A DNA stretch of 45,998 nt from Pseudomonadota bacterium (GCA_018819135.1 JAHJQK010000037.1:1-45998), one strand, 5' to 3'. Positions 24,274 to 33,040 are shown, counted from the stretch's first letter. Program-made: numbers and translations. Notes: a model not told the origin generated them from the letters alone.

Positions 24274-25521
24274 TCAGATTCCTTCACCGCAGAGATATTT
24301 TCCAATGACCTCTTCCACTTTATTTATGATCAGATCCGGAGAATGCAGTTGACCCAGGCAGGGGATCGGAATGAAGTTTTTCGCTCGGTCTCGCAGCGCC
24401 TCCCTCAGGGGGTGGATCATATATCCCAAATTCATTTCCGGGAAGAAGATATTCTCCATCTGGCCGACCATGGAGCGGATCTTACCGTCGGGAAAGGGCC
24501 AGAGGGTCTTCAGGCGGAGGAAACCCAAGTCTGTCATTCCTTTGCCCCGCAATTCCTGGACTGCCTCCAAGGCCGAACGGGTCGTGGTCCCGTAGGCTAC
24601 CACGAGATTCCTACAGCCCTTCAAGAAGAATCCTTCTACCTGGGCAATTTCGTCGGCATGATCTTCGATCTTTTGATAAATTCGGCTCACACAGGCCAAG
24701 TGCATTTCCGGGGTGTACTTGGTGACGTTTCCATCCGGGTGATGCACCAGCCCCACGACATTAACCCGGTATCCATCGCCCCAGGCGGGCATGGGGGGAA
24801 CCTTCCCTTCATAGGGTTCGTAGGGGAGATACTTCTCTAAGGGAATCCCCAGATCCTGGGGTTTAATCCGGTTGATAACTTTAACCTTGTCCCTGGCGGG
24901 GACGGTCAACCTCTCCCGCATGTGGGCCACTGTTTCGTCGGCCAGTAAAATCACGGGTACGCGCCATTCCTCTGCGTAGTTAAAGGCCTGGATGGTAAAA
25001 TCAAACATCTCCTGTACCGACGACGGCGCCAGGGCGATGAGGGCTCCACCGCCATGGTGGCCCCACCTGGCCTGCATTACGTCTTCCTGGGAAGAAGTAA
25101 TATATCCCTGTCCCGGCCCCGGCCGCTGGACATTGACGATGAGCAATGGAGTCTCGGACATGATGGCAAAGGAGACCGCCTCCATCATGAGGGAAAAACC
25201 CGGCCCGGAAGTAGCCGTCATGGCCTTGACCCCGGCCCAGGATGCCCCGATGAGGGAGCAAGCCGATGAAATTTCATCTTCCATCTGGATGAACCGGCCT
25301 CCCACCTGGGGCAACCGTTCCGCAGCTTTTTCCATAATTTCTGAAGCGGGGGTGATGGGGTAACCGGCGTAATACCGGCAGCCGGCGAAGATCGCCCCTT
25401 CCACGCAGGCATCGCTCCCGAAAAGATAATAGTCTCCCGGGGGGAGGGGTCCTCGCAAGACCTTTTTCGCCTCCTCTTCGGTAAGAAGGGGCTCAAAGGC
25501 CGTATGATCATTAACGGACAT
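24274..25521 (-). CDS. 2-oxoacid:ferredoxin oxidoreductase alpha subunit
   Basis: 415-residue alpha subunit of the pyruvate/2-oxoisovalerate/2-oxoglutarate ferredoxin oxidoreductase family, with YYAGYPITPASEIMEKAA near residue 55, the ATSGPGFSLMMEA segment, and the domain II pattern VAYGTTTRSA and LKTLWPFPDG. It has a longer N terminus (about 40 residues) and a longer central loop than its paralogue at 30994. Overlaps the gamma gene by 11 bases. The true 2-oxo acid cannot be read from sequence; the alpha-beta-gamma-delta four-subunit form occurs in Vor/Kor/Por enzymes of anaerobes. Confidence 0.92.
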   Translation of the reverse strand: MSVNDHTAFEPLLTEEEAKKVLRGPLPPGDYYLFGSDACVEGAIFAGCRYYAGYPITPASEIMEKAAERLPQVGGRFIQMEDEISSACSLIGASWAGVKAMTATSGPGFSLMMEAVSFAIMSETPLLIVNVQRPGPGQGYITSSQEDVMQARWGHHGGGALIALAPSSVQEMFDFTIQAFNYAEEWRVPVILLADETVAHMRERLTVPARDKVKVINRIKPQDLGIPLEKYLPYEPYEGKVPPMPAWGDGYRVNVVGLVHHPDGNVTKYTPEMHLACVSRIYQKIEDHADEIAQVEGFFLKGCRNLVVAYGTTTRSALEAVQELRGKGMTDLGFLRLKTLWPFPDGKIRSMVGQMENIFFPEMNLGYMIHPLREALRDRAKNFIPIPCLGQLHSPDLIINKVEEVIGKYLCGEGI

Positions 25522-26044
25522 ATTCGATCCCTTTCTGAAAAGCCTTGAGGTTTTGCGCCAGAGTCTTGGGGGGGACGGATTCCCCGATCGCTCTCTCCAG
25601 GGCCTGGGGAGAGACGGCCCCGGTCAACTGACAAAGGGCTCCGAGCGCCACCATGTTTTGAAATCTCTTATTGCCGGCTTTAAGAGCGATCTCGGCAGTG
25701 GGGATTTTGACCACCTGGATGTCTGAACGGGGAACTTCCTTTAAGACCGTAAGCGGGTCGATAATCAAAAAACCACCGGGCTTGAGGTCTTTAAGGTAAA
25801 CGTCCAGAGCGGTTTGGGATAGAGCTACCAAGACATCGGCGGAGCGAACTTTCGGGTAATGGATCTCTCCGTCGGATAATACAATTTCCGATTTGCAGGC
25901 CCCACCTCGCGACTCAGGCCCGTAGGATTGGGTTTGTACAGCGTTCTTTTTATCGTGGAGAGCAGCGGCCACTCCCAGGATCTTGCCGATGGTTACAACC
26001 CCCTGGCCGCCGAATCCGGCGATACGAATCTCATACCGTTTCAT
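25511..26044 (-). CDS. 2-oxoacid:ferredoxin oxidoreductase gamma subunit
   Basis: 177-residue gamma subunit with the family start RIAGFGGQGVVTIGKILG and the RGGACKSEIVLSD motif, followed by PKVRSADVLVALSQ. It forms the CoA/domain III part of the 2-oxoacid:ferredoxin oxidoreductase. First gene of the gamma-alpha-beta-delta order; the Fe-ADH gene ends its own frame 41 bases upstream, and overlap with alpha indicates coupled translation. Confidence 0.92.
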   Translation of the reverse strand: MKRYEIRIAGFGGQGVVTIGKILGVAAALHDKKNAVQTQSYGPESRGGACKSEIVLSDGEIHYPKVRSADVLVALSQTALDVYLKDLKPGGFLIIDPLTVLKEVPRSDIQVVKIPTAEIALKAGNKRFQNMVALGALCQLTGAVSPQALERAIGESVPPKTLAQNLKAFQKGIEYVR

Positions 26045-26085
26045 TCTTATTTCCTTCTCTATTCAGGGCCTTATCAAAATCTAAC

Positions 26086-27174
26086 CTATCCTTTAAGGGA
26101 CCTGGCCCTTTCATCTGCTTCGAGCATGGCCTGGTACAGTTTTTTCTCATCCACGGGAAAAGGCATATTGTGTACAGAGCTCCCTGGAGCACAGGTGCGC
26201 TTAAGCCCTTCCCAGAATAGGGGATCCTCGGCGTTGGTAAGCCCGATTTCCTTCAGAGTTAAGGGGAGTCCCAGCTGAGAATAGAAGGGGAGAATAACCT
26301 TTAATTCATTTTCATTCTTTTCCAGGCAAAGCTGCACGATGGTGCCATAGGCCACCATTTCTCCGTGGAGATTTTGATGGATTTGCGGGAGGACCGTCAG
26401 CCCGTAAAGAAGAGCGTGGGCTACGGCAATGCGAAACTTCGAACCTCCCAGACCCCCAATAATGGCAGTCAAAAGAATGTCAGCTTCCACGACCCTTTCC
26501 ACGGCGTTGGAATTCCGCTGCGCCTCAACATCCGTGTTAGCTTCCAACCCCAATGAAAAAACAGTCTCTTTGACCTGAGTGGATAAGGTCATAGCAGCTT
26601 GGGTAGCTGAATCGTGTTGCTGGGCCTGGTCATAACCCGGCTTTCCTTCATACCATTTAGCCAGGGCGTCCCCCATGCCCGCCGCTAATAGACGTTTAGG
26701 AGCCCGGGACAATGTGGCAGAATCGACCAATACTAAGTCGGCACCTTTGCCATTCACCGTCGCTTGCCTTACACCCTTTTCGTAGACCACAGCTACGGCG
26801 GAGGCTGCCGAGCAAGTAGCCCCGCTGGTGGGAATGGTCACTAAAGGAACTTTCATCCGATCCGCGACCATGCGAGAAGTGTCAATGGCTTTGCCTCCTC
26901 CCGTTCCCACGATAAAATCTAAATTTTGCTGGCGGGCGAGGGCCTCCAACCGGGAAATTTCACCGAGACTGCATTCATCTCCAAAAAGAACAAAGGAAGG
27001 AGAAAGGCCAGCTGCTGCCAATCGATCCTCTAAAGTTGGCCGGACAATGGATAAAACCAATTCGTCCCCCAAAACCAGCGGGCGACGGCCAATTCCCTTG
27101 AGATAATTTCCAGCTTCCGCCAGCACCCCCTCCCGTTGAATGTACTGCTTGCACCCTACGAATATATCAATCAT
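26086..27174 (-). CDS. Iron-containing alcohol dehydrogenase (glycerol dehydrogenase-like)
   Basis: 362-residue group III metal-dependent alcohol dehydrogenase of the GldA/DhaD type. The NAD motif GGGKAIDTSR and TIPTSGATCSAAS are conserved; metal ligands are the Asp in GMGDALAKWYEG, and the His residues in AVAHALLYGL and NLHGEMVAYG. Enzymes of this kind oxidise glycerol or other diols/hydroxy compounds to ketones or aldehydes, usually with NAD. It lies between a LarA-domain protein and a 2-oxoacid oxidoreductase, so a hydroxyacid- or diol-linked substrate is plausible (inference). Confidence 0.9.
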   Translation of the reverse strand: MIDIFVGCKQYIQREGVLAEAGNYLKGIGRRPLVLGDELVLSIVRPTLEDRLAAAGLSPSFVLFGDECSLGEISRLEALARQQNLDFIVGTGGGKAIDTSRMVADRMKVPLVTIPTSGATCSAASAVAVVYEKGVRQATVNGKGADLVLVDSATLSRAPKRLLAAGMGDALAKWYEGKPGYDQAQQHDSATQAAMTLSTQVKETVFSLGLEANTDVEAQRNSNAVERVVEADILLTAIIGGLGGSKFRIAVAHALLYGLTVLPQIHQNLHGEMVAYGTIVQLCLEKNENELKVILPFYSQLGLPLTLKEIGLTNAEDPLFWEGLKRTCAPGSSVHNMPFPVDEKKLYQAMLEADERARSLKG

Positions 27175-27200
27175 CTTTTTTTATCCTCTTTTCTCCTTTT

Positions 27201-27432
27201 TGGACACGGATGAACACAGGTTATTATACAAAGCGTCTTTAATTTTTGCGCATATTTCCAACAACCTCCTATTGTCTGTCATTCCGGGCTTGACCCGGAA
27301 TCCAGTCTGTTTTCTGGATTCCCGCTTTCGCGGAAATGACGAATCATGCGCATTTATTTATGTCGCTATGTATAGGATATTAAATGCAAAAAAATAAATA
27401 TCTGTGAATATCTGCGAAAATCTGCGTCCCAA
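27201..27432. repeat. Family A repeat interrupted by a CATTCCGGG-type REP element
   Basis: GGACACGGATGAACACAGG (from 27203) and ATCTGCGAAAATCTGCGTCC (to 27430) frame a family D element at 27278-27342: two hairpins, CATTCCGGG...CCCGGAATCC and GGATTCCCGC..GCGGAAATG. A relative of the D element lies at 34318-34380. Confidence 0.65.
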
Positions 27433-27451
27433 TTAATTTAAAACCGGTCTT

Positions 27452-28738
27452 TTAAAGATCCCCTTTGCGGGGGCCGCCATGGACGAGAAGGGGAAGTAAA
27501 TTTCCATCCTTATCGAAGCGCAGGGGTTGGGGGCCTTCCAATATTTCCAGGTCCGCTCTTTTTTCCAATTCTTCTCCGTAAACTTCGGAAACTTCTGTTT
27601 CGTCCACTTGCAAAGTGTTTTTAATGCGCACAATCTTACTCTTTTCCGGAGGCGTCAGGCCAATGGACCCCAAAGCCACCTTGATGGCTTGTTGGTCGTT
27701 TTCAAAATGCATGGGAACGGCGGCTTTTTCCAAGCTGATGCCAGTAATGCAGTTCATGTAGGTTGCCTGATAGTTGATCTTGTCCACCAGCCTTTTGGTC
27801 GTTAAGTCGGCCAATCCAATTCCCGTGGCGTTACCGTTGGAATTGGGGGTCAGGTCGCGGACAAAGAGTCTTTTGACGTCCGTCGGATGGGGAAAGACTC
27901 CTATTAGATCGCGGTTTCTCCCGGTGACATTCGGGTCAATCCCCGTGCCGCTGATATCTTTGCCCATCTCATCCACGATTAAAAGGTCGATATCGTTGAA
28001 AGGAAGCCGGGGCATCATCTGCTTGGCCGTCTCCAGCAGTTCCCGTTCCTTCGTTTCCAGTTCTTCAGGTTTCAGGACCACGATTTTCGCTGTTTCGTCA
28101 TATCCGTTTTCCACCATCGCCAGTCCGCACAAAACGGGAGCTTTCTTCAAGACCTCCCTTCCCGCATCGACGATGATTTTGGGAAAGGTATATTGGATGG
28201 CCGCCTTGTGGTAATACTCCGCCCCTTTCTGCTTGCCCATGCCGATGGCCATGATCTTCATCAACCCGCTCTCGATCGGGGCCTTGAATTTGGTGTGGGG
28301 CTTGATGCGGTTCGCCACAATGATCCAATCCGCTTGCGAGGCATTTTTATCAATGAAGACCGGGACACCGTCTTCGGTCTTGCTGATCTCCACGACTTCC
28401 ATGGAGGAAAGAACGGGGGCTCCGGTGAAAGCCTCCGTCACGTTATAGTGGGCGAGCAGGTCCTTTTGCCCTTCGGCCGTCGCCCCTCCGTGACTGCCCA
28501 TGGCGGGAAAGATAAAAGGTTTTGCCCCTAGGGACTTTAGGTAGGCCACGGCTGCTTTCAAAATCACCGCAATGTTGGCCACGCCCCGGCTCCCGGCAGT
28601 GAGGGCTATACGTTGACCGGGTTTGACGCGACCTTCCAGAGAGAGTTTTTTCAATTCAGCTTGCACCGTTCCCGGAATATCCTGGACCACCGTGCGGTCG
28701 AACTTCTGACGAATTCGATATACTTGCGGGTAATTCAT
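27452..28738 (-). CDS. LarA (lactate racemase) domain protein
   Basis: 428-residue protein of the Lar_N/DUF2088 type that resembles nickel-pincer lactate racemase: GSRGVANIAVILKAAVAYLK followed by FPAMGSHGGATAEGQ, then NRIKPHTKFKAP with the His/Lys active-site region, and MAIGMGKQKGAEYYH. Related enzymes interconvert D- and L-2-hydroxy acids. The window has no larB, larC or larE for cofactor synthesis. Start 28738 is chosen because AGGAGG lies eight bases before it; the longer ORF to 28798 is read through repeat C. Together with RraA and the oxidoreductases it suggests 2-hydroxyacid handling (inference). Confidence 0.78.
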   Translation of the reverse strand: MNYPQVYRIRQKFDRTVVQDIPGTVQAELKKLSLEGRVKPGQRIALTAGSRGVANIAVILKAAVAYLKSLGAKPFIFPAMGSHGGATAEGQKDLLAHYNVTEAFTGAPVLSSMEVVEISKTEDGVPVFIDKNASQADWIIVANRIKPHTKFKAPIESGLMKIMAIGMGKQKGAEYYHKAAIQYTFPKIIVDAGREVLKKAPVLCGLAMVENGYDETAKIVVLKPEELETKERELLETAKQMMPRLPFNDIDLLIVDEMGKDISGTGIDPNVTGRNRDLIGVFPHPTDVKRLFVRDLTPNSNGNATGIGLADLTTKRLVDKINYQATYMNCITGISLEKAAVPMHFENDQQAIKVALGSIGLTPPEKSKIVRIKNTLQVDETEVSEVYGEELEKRADLEILEGPQPLRFDKDGNLLPLLVHGGPRKGDL

Positions 28739-28755
28739 GATCATGACCTCCTTAA

Positions 28756-28858
28756 GAAAGCATAGCGCAGAGCGCATGGAGCATAGCGTAAAAACCATTC
28801 CAGGGTACCAACATGGAAAATATCCTCCGACGCTTTGCGCTATGCTCTTGGCGTATTT
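28756..28858. repeat. Inverted pair of family C repeats
   Basis: GCATAGCGCAGAGCGCATGGAGCATAGCG (family C, in parts) near 28756-28792 and GCGCTATGCTCTTGGCG near 28840 are inverted relative to each other and flank an A-rich spacer between the LarA-domain gene and the upstream ferredoxin. Confidence 0.6.
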
Positions 28859-29062
28859 TTATTTAAAGACTTCAATGGCCATGTCCGGGCAGATTTGTCC
28901 ACACATGGTGCAGCCGGTACACTCCCCGGAATTTTCAAAAAGGACGAAATGAAATCCTTTATCGTTAAAATCTTCTGCAAGGCGAATCATTTTTTTGGGG
29001 CAGGTAATCAGGCAAAGTTGACAGCCTTTGCACCGTTCTCTATCGATGGCGATCTTGCCCAT
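28859..29062 (-). CDS. 2-oxoacid:ferredoxin oxidoreductase delta subunit, second complex
   Basis: 67-residue ferredoxin with two [4Fe-4S] motifs, CKGCQLCLITCP and CTGCTMCGQICP. Paralogue of the gene at 23073. It is separated from its alpha, beta and gamma subunit genes by about 200 bases of repeats. Confidence 0.88.
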   Translation of the reverse strand: MGKIAIDRERCKGCQLCLITCPKKMIRLAEDFNDKGFHFVLFENSGECTGCTMCGQICPDMAIEVFK

Positions 29063-29087
29063 TATTCTTTTCCCATTTCAAATTTAT

Positions 29088-29262
29088 TAGGACGCAGATA
29101 AACGCAGATTTACAGGATTATAAAAACGACGCAGGGCATAAGGCCCAAGGCGCGCAAATCCTGTAGGGGCACGAAGCATCGTGCCCCTACTAAACTGATT
29201 CCTGATCACTGACTACTAACATTATTATTTTCTGCGTGCATCTGCGTCAATCTGCGTCCCAA
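29088..29262. repeat. Family A repeats around a REP hairpin
   Basis: Inverted family A units (GGACGCAGATAAACGCAG at 29091 and ATCTGCGTCAATCTGCGTCC near 29259) enclose a perfect 12-bp hairpin GTAGGGGCACGA-AGCA-TCGTGCCCCTAC at 29163-29190, between the gamma and delta genes. Confidence 0.65.
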
Positions 29263-29265
29263 ATA

Positions 29266-29811
29266 TTATTTCTGTTTTGCGGCGGCTTCGGCGCCGCGGC
29301 GCAGCGCTTCTTCATTGACCGCAAGCAATTCTTGGCGATGTTCGGGGATCATCCGCCGCAAAGCGACAATGACTGACTCCAGGGAAACGACCCCTCTCCC
29401 TTCCACATAGGCTCCCAGTGCCGCCATGTTCGTAACCTGAATCGCCCCTGCTTCCTCGGCAATTTTATTCGCTGGAACCTTGATGACGGTCAGGTCGGTC
29501 CGCTGGGGTTCCCGCTCCACCAGGGAAGAGTTGATCATAAGAAATCCCCCCGGCTCAATGGAGATTTCAAATCGATCCAAGGAGGGTTTATTCATAGCTA
29601 CGAGGGAGGAGGGATGACGGGTCACGGGGGACCCGACCCGGTCCGAACAAATCATGACGGTGCAGTTAGCTGTACCCCCGCGCATCTCTGGTCCGTAGGA
29701 GGGCATCCAGGTTACATTCTTTCCCTCGTGCATCCCGGCATAACAAAGAAGCTGTCCCATGAGCAGGATGCCTTGCCCTCCAAAGCCTGACATGATTACT
29801 GATTCATGCAC
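29266..29811 (-). CDS. 2-oxoacid:ferredoxin oxidoreductase gamma subunit, second complex
   Basis: 181-residue paralogue of the gamma subunit at 25511, with SGFGGQGILLMGQLLCYA and RGGTANCTVMICSD motifs. In this complex the gene order is alpha-beta-gamma-delta, unlike the gamma-alpha-beta-delta order of the first complex. Confidence 0.9.
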   Translation of the reverse strand: MHESVIMSGFGGQGILLMGQLLCYAGMHEGKNVTWMPSYGPEMRGGTANCTVMICSDRVGSPVTRHPSSLVAMNKPSLDRFEISIEPGGFLMINSSLVEREPQRTDLTVIKVPANKIAEEAGAIQVTNMAALGAYVEGRGVVSLESVIVALRRMIPEHRQELLAVNEEALRRGAEAAAKQK

Positions 29812-29819
29812 GCTAAACT

Positions 29820-30118
29820 CCGTTTAAAAAACCATTAGCCACAGAGCACACAGAGAACACAGAGGAAAAGAAAAATAAAATAGTAATCAGTGAATAACAA
29901 AGAGCAGATATTTTATTTTGTTTGAACATTATTCTTGTTTGTTTTTAAACTCCCGGTGCTCTCTGTGCCACTAACGTTCAAACTCTGAAAATTTTGTTAA
30001 GATTTTTTATAAAGATTTTTATCTGAGTTTATTTTCGTTCATCCGTGTACTAAGTTGTTTTTTGTTCTAAAGATTTTGGCTATAACTCTGTGATCTCTGT
30101 GACCTCTGTGGCAAAATA
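29820..30118. repeat. Gene-free spacer made of family A and B repeats
   Basis: ACAGAGCACACAGAGAACACAGAGG (parts of family B) at 29832, CTCTCTGTGCC at 29959, family A units near 30020-30050 and CTCTGTGATCTCTGTGACC near 30088. No coding signal. Confidence 0.6.
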
Positions 30119-30120
30119 TT

Positions 30121-30864
30121 TTAACTTCCTTTGGGATTCGCAAACTCTCCCAGCGGATAATAAGGAATCATATTTTTTTCGATCCACTTTACCGCATCCA
30201 GAGGCGAGACTTTCCACTGCGTGGGACACATGGAAAGGCATTCGACGAGGGCAAAGCCTTCATCGTTCAGCTGGACTTCGAAGGACCGGCGGATTGCTTT
30301 AGCTGCCTGGTTGATATGTTTAACGTCGTGGATAGAAACTCGGGCGATAAAAGATTCCGGAGAAACACCAGCCAGCATTTCAGCCATGCGCAGCGGATAA
30401 CCACCGGTTCGAGGATCGCGCCCCCCGGGAAAGCTGGTGGTCTTCTGACCCAGAAGGGTAGTTGGGGCTTGTTGGCCACCGGTGGCGCCAAAGACCGCGT
30501 TGTTGACGTAGATTACGGTGATCCGTTCGCAACGGGCTGCGGCATGGACGATTTCCCCCGTACCGATAGCAGCCAGGTCGCCATCACCCTGGTAGGTAAA
30601 AATAATACATTCGGGAGCGGTCCGCTTCAAGCCCGTAGCCACAGCCGGTCCACGGCCGTGCAACCCCATGGTCATGTCGCATGCAAACTGTTTCCAATTG
30701 CGAACTGAACATCCCGCGGAAGTGACCCCGATGGCTCTACCTACGATGCCCAAGTCATCCATGGCTTCCCCTACCAGACGCTGAACGATTCCATGACCAC
30801 ACCCCGGACAATAAGGGTAAGGGAAATCGGTTAAAGAATCAGGTCTTCCGAAAATCTTCTTCAT
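30121..30864 (-). CDS. 2-oxoacid:ferredoxin oxidoreductase beta subunit, second complex
   Basis: 247-residue TPP-binding subunit: iron-sulfur pair YCPGCGHG, GVTSAGCS, the TPP motif GDGDLAAIGTGEIVHAA and NNAVFGATGGQ. It is shorter than the beta subunit of the first complex because it lacks the C-terminal tail. The longer ORF to 30933 adds an unlikely hydrophobic leader; the ATG at 30864 (MKKIFG) has GGGAGG upstream. It follows the alpha subunit after about 130 bases. Confidence 0.9.
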   Translation of the reverse strand: MKKIFGRPDSLTDFPYPYCPGCGHGIVQRLVGEAMDDLGIVGRAIGVTSAGCSVRNWKQFACDMTMGLHGRGPAVATGLKRTAPECIIFTYQGDGDLAAIGTGEIVHAAARCERITVIYVNNAVFGATGGQQAPTTLLGQKTTSFPGGRDPRTGGYPLRMAEMLAGVSPESFIARVSIHDVKHINQAAKAIRRSFEVQLNDEGFALVECLSMCPTQWKVSPLDAVKWIEKNMIPYYPLGEFANPKGS

Positions 30865-30993
30865 GAAAGAAAAGCCTCCCCAACAAATCTCAAGCACCAA
30901 ATTACAAATAAATTCGAAAGAGTCAATTCCCAAAATCCAAGGGGGGTTGTCTTTCTGCTTTGGTCATACGGACATCGCCTTTTGGAATTTTCT

Positions 30994-32049
30994 CTATAAC
31001 TTTCCCATCACCCTTTTAATTTCTTCATAAACTTCGTCGGGATAGATGATTTTCCCTCCGCCCTGGCCCAGATGATAGATGGGAAAATCCGGACCGACTA
31101 CGCGCTCTAAGTCTTCCTGCATCTGGCCGGCGTTCATTTCGACGTCAAGGAAAGCCTTGGCCGTTTGCCGGAGCTTGGCCAGGCCTTTCTGAGGAAAGGG
31201 CCAGAGAGTAATCGGCCGGATCATCCCCACTGGCAATCCTTCTGCTCGGGCGACCTGAACTGCATCGAGTGCTACCCGGGCCGCACTCCCGAAGGCCAGT
31301 ACTACGAGCTTCGCTCCGTCGAGCAGAATTTCTTCCCAGCGTTGTTCTTTTTCTTCGATTTGCCGGTACTTCTCGGCCAGCTCCTGATTGAGCTGGATAA
31401 GGCCGGGGTCATCAAAAGGGGCGGCATAGATCATTTTCCGCGGCCCGACTCCCTTACCCTTCAAGGCCCAGGGTTTATCAGGAACGGGAAGAGGCTTTAC
31501 CAGATCAAAATCCACAGGTTCCATCATCTGCCCGAGCATTCCGTCCATCAGGATGATTACCGGATTGCGATAAAGGTCGGCCAGATGAAAAGCTAACGCA
31601 GCCAATTCCGCCATTTCCTGGGTGGAGGCTGGCCCGAGGACAATCGTCCGATAATCGCCATGACCTCCGCCTTTGGTCACCTGCCGGTAGTCCGATTGAG
31701 CCGGGGCGATTCGTCCCAACCCCGGGCCGGCTCTGGTAACATCCACCACCACGCAAGGAAGCTGTCCGGCGGCTAAAGTGGTCAGTCCTTCGGACATTAA
31801 GCTGATTCCCGGCCCGGATGAAGAAGTCATGGCCCGCGTGCCTGTGCAGGCCGCACCCCAAATCATGTTAATCCCGGCCACTTCGCTTTCGCACTGCAGA
31901 AAAGTGCCTCCCGCCTGGGGCAAACGCTTGGCCATGTACTCAAAAAGTTCATTCTGCGGAGTGATGGGATAACCGGCGTAAAATCGGCACCCTACGCGGA
32001 TGGCCCCTTCGGCAATCGCTTCGTTTCCGCGCATGAGTTCTAACGCCAT
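30994..32049 (-). CDS. 2-oxoacid:ferredoxin oxidoreductase alpha subunit, second complex
   Basis: 351-residue alpha subunit with RFYAGYPITPQNELFEYMA near residue 25, SSGPGISLMSEGL, and domain II AFGSAARVALDAV and RPITLWPFPQKGL. Good ribosome-binding site CAGGAGG upstream. This complex (alpha, beta, gamma, delta over 28859-32049) is paralogous but not identical in order or length to the one at 23073-26044, so the two probably differ in 2-oxo-acid specificity. Confidence 0.91.
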   Translation of the reverse strand: MALELMRGNEAIAEGAIRVGCRFYAGYPITPQNELFEYMAKRLPQAGGTFLQCESEVAGINMIWGAACTGTRAMTSSSGPGISLMSEGLTTLAAGQLPCVVVDVTRAGPGLGRIAPAQSDYRQVTKGGGHGDYRTIVLGPASTQEMAELAALAFHLADLYRNPVIILMDGMLGQMMEPVDFDLVKPLPVPDKPWALKGKGVGPRKMIYAAPFDDPGLIQLNQELAEKYRQIEEKEQRWEEILLDGAKLVVLAFGSAARVALDAVQVARAEGLPVGMIRPITLWPFPQKGLAKLRQTAKAFLDVEMNAGQMQEDLERVVGPDFPIYHLGQGGGKIIYPDEVYEEIKRVMGKL

Positions 32050-32073
32050 TTTTTAAAAACCTCCTGACAAATA

Positions 32074-32175
32074 CAGGGTTCAAGGGGTCAAGGATTCAAG
32101 CGCTCAAGTGAAAGATTAAAAAAGTCTTTTAGTTTTCCCCCTCGAACCCTTGACCCCTGGAATCCTTGAACCCTG
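32074..32175. repeat. Inverted repeat of CAGGGTTCAAGG units
   Basis: CAGGGTTCAAGG at 32074 pairs perfectly with CCTTGAACCCTG ending at 32175; further in, GGGGTCAAGG and CCTTGACCCC also pair loosely. It lies between the aldolase and alpha-subunit genes and overlaps the 3' border of the former only by spacing. Confidence 0.6.
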
Positions 32176-32180
32176 TTTTC

Positions 32181-32948
32181 TTACCATTTTTTGGGATCGA
32201 GAATCTTTTTGAGTTGGTCCATCGAAGATCCTTCTTCAATGGCCCCGACGAGCTTTTTTTCCCTCTTGGAAGCTGCAATGGCTTGCTCCACAACAATTCC
32301 GATAAATTTTTGGGGGACAATGACCACTCCCGTGTCATCGGCAACGACCAAATCCCCGGGATGGACCGAAACGCCGGCGCAGACCACAGGCCCATTGACT
32401 TCCAAAGCCTCGAAACGGAATTTTCCCGTGATCGGAGTGACTCCCCGGGACCAGACCGGGTAATCCAGGTTTCTCATCTCCCCCACGTCCCGGACGCCGC
32501 AATCCACAATATTTCCGGTTAATCCGTACTTTTTGGCGATCAGGGTGGATAAGCCGCCCATGGCCGAGATGTCTCCTCTTCCTCCCCCGTCGATGACCAC
32601 CACGTCTCCAGGTTCGGTCAGGGCATAGGCGTCGCGGTCGGCCAACTTCGCCCTTGCTTTCTCATGGAAGGACTGAGCCGGAGTCAGGCGCTCGGGGACG
32701 TATTGCAAAGTCACGGCCGGTCCGGCAATTTTCTTCCCCGATAGAACGGGTTTTAAAACCGACCCCGGAATCGCTCCAGCTATTCCCATCGCATCGAGAA
32801 TATCGGAAAACGTAGGGGTAAGGCCGTCGTAACTGAGTAGCTCCTGGAGGAGGGATTGTGGCGGGCGGGGGATGTTCCAGGCTATAATCCGTTCCATGGG
32901 AATCAAGCCCATTAACCGTTTACGATATTTTTCCGGAATTTTTTTCAT
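32181..32948 (-). CDS. RraA-family protein (4-hydroxy-4-methyl-2-oxoglutarate aldolase-like)
   Basis: 255-residue member of the RraA/HMG aldolase family, which in catabolic forms split 4-hydroxy-4-methyl-2-oxoglutarate or 4-carboxy-4-hydroxy-2-oxoadipate into pyruvate and a second 2-oxo acid. The family motif GGRGDISAMGGLSTLIAK and the divalent-metal site residues in VDCGVRDVGEM are clear, followed by ADDTGVVIVP. The ORF extends 42 codons upstream, but ATG 32948 (MKKIPEKY) has GGGGGAG at good spacing. First gene of the eleven-gene minus-strand block; its product, pyruvate or another 2-oxo acid, would be a substrate for the oxidoreductases (inference). Confidence 0.88.
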   Translation of the reverse strand: MKKIPEKYRKRLMGLIPMERIIAWNIPRPPQSLLQELLSYDGLTPTFSDILDAMGIAGAIPGSVLKPVLSGKKIAGPAVTLQYVPERLTPAQSFHEKARAKLADRDAYALTEPGDVVVIDGGGRGDISAMGGLSTLIAKKYGLTGNIVDCGVRDVGEMRNLDYPVWSRGVTPITGKFRFEALEVNGPVVCAGVSVHPGDLVVADDTGVVIVPQKFIGIVVEQAIAASKREKKLVGAIEEGSSMDQLKKILDPKKW

Positions 32949-33010
32949 TTTGCTCCCCCTGTTATCGACCAGGTAAAAATTCATTGCCCCTGGAAAAAAC
33001 ACGATATACT

Positions 33011-33040
33011 TATTTACCTTGGATTGAGAACTTTTGTCAA
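33011..33040 (-). promoter_or_regulatory. Candidate promoter of the minus-strand aldolase/oxidoreductase block
   Basis: TTGACA (33035-33040, minus strand) followed 18 bases later by a TAAATA box (33011-33016). The -35 matches perfectly, the -10 poorly. It gives a leader of about 57 bases. Confidence 0.33.
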
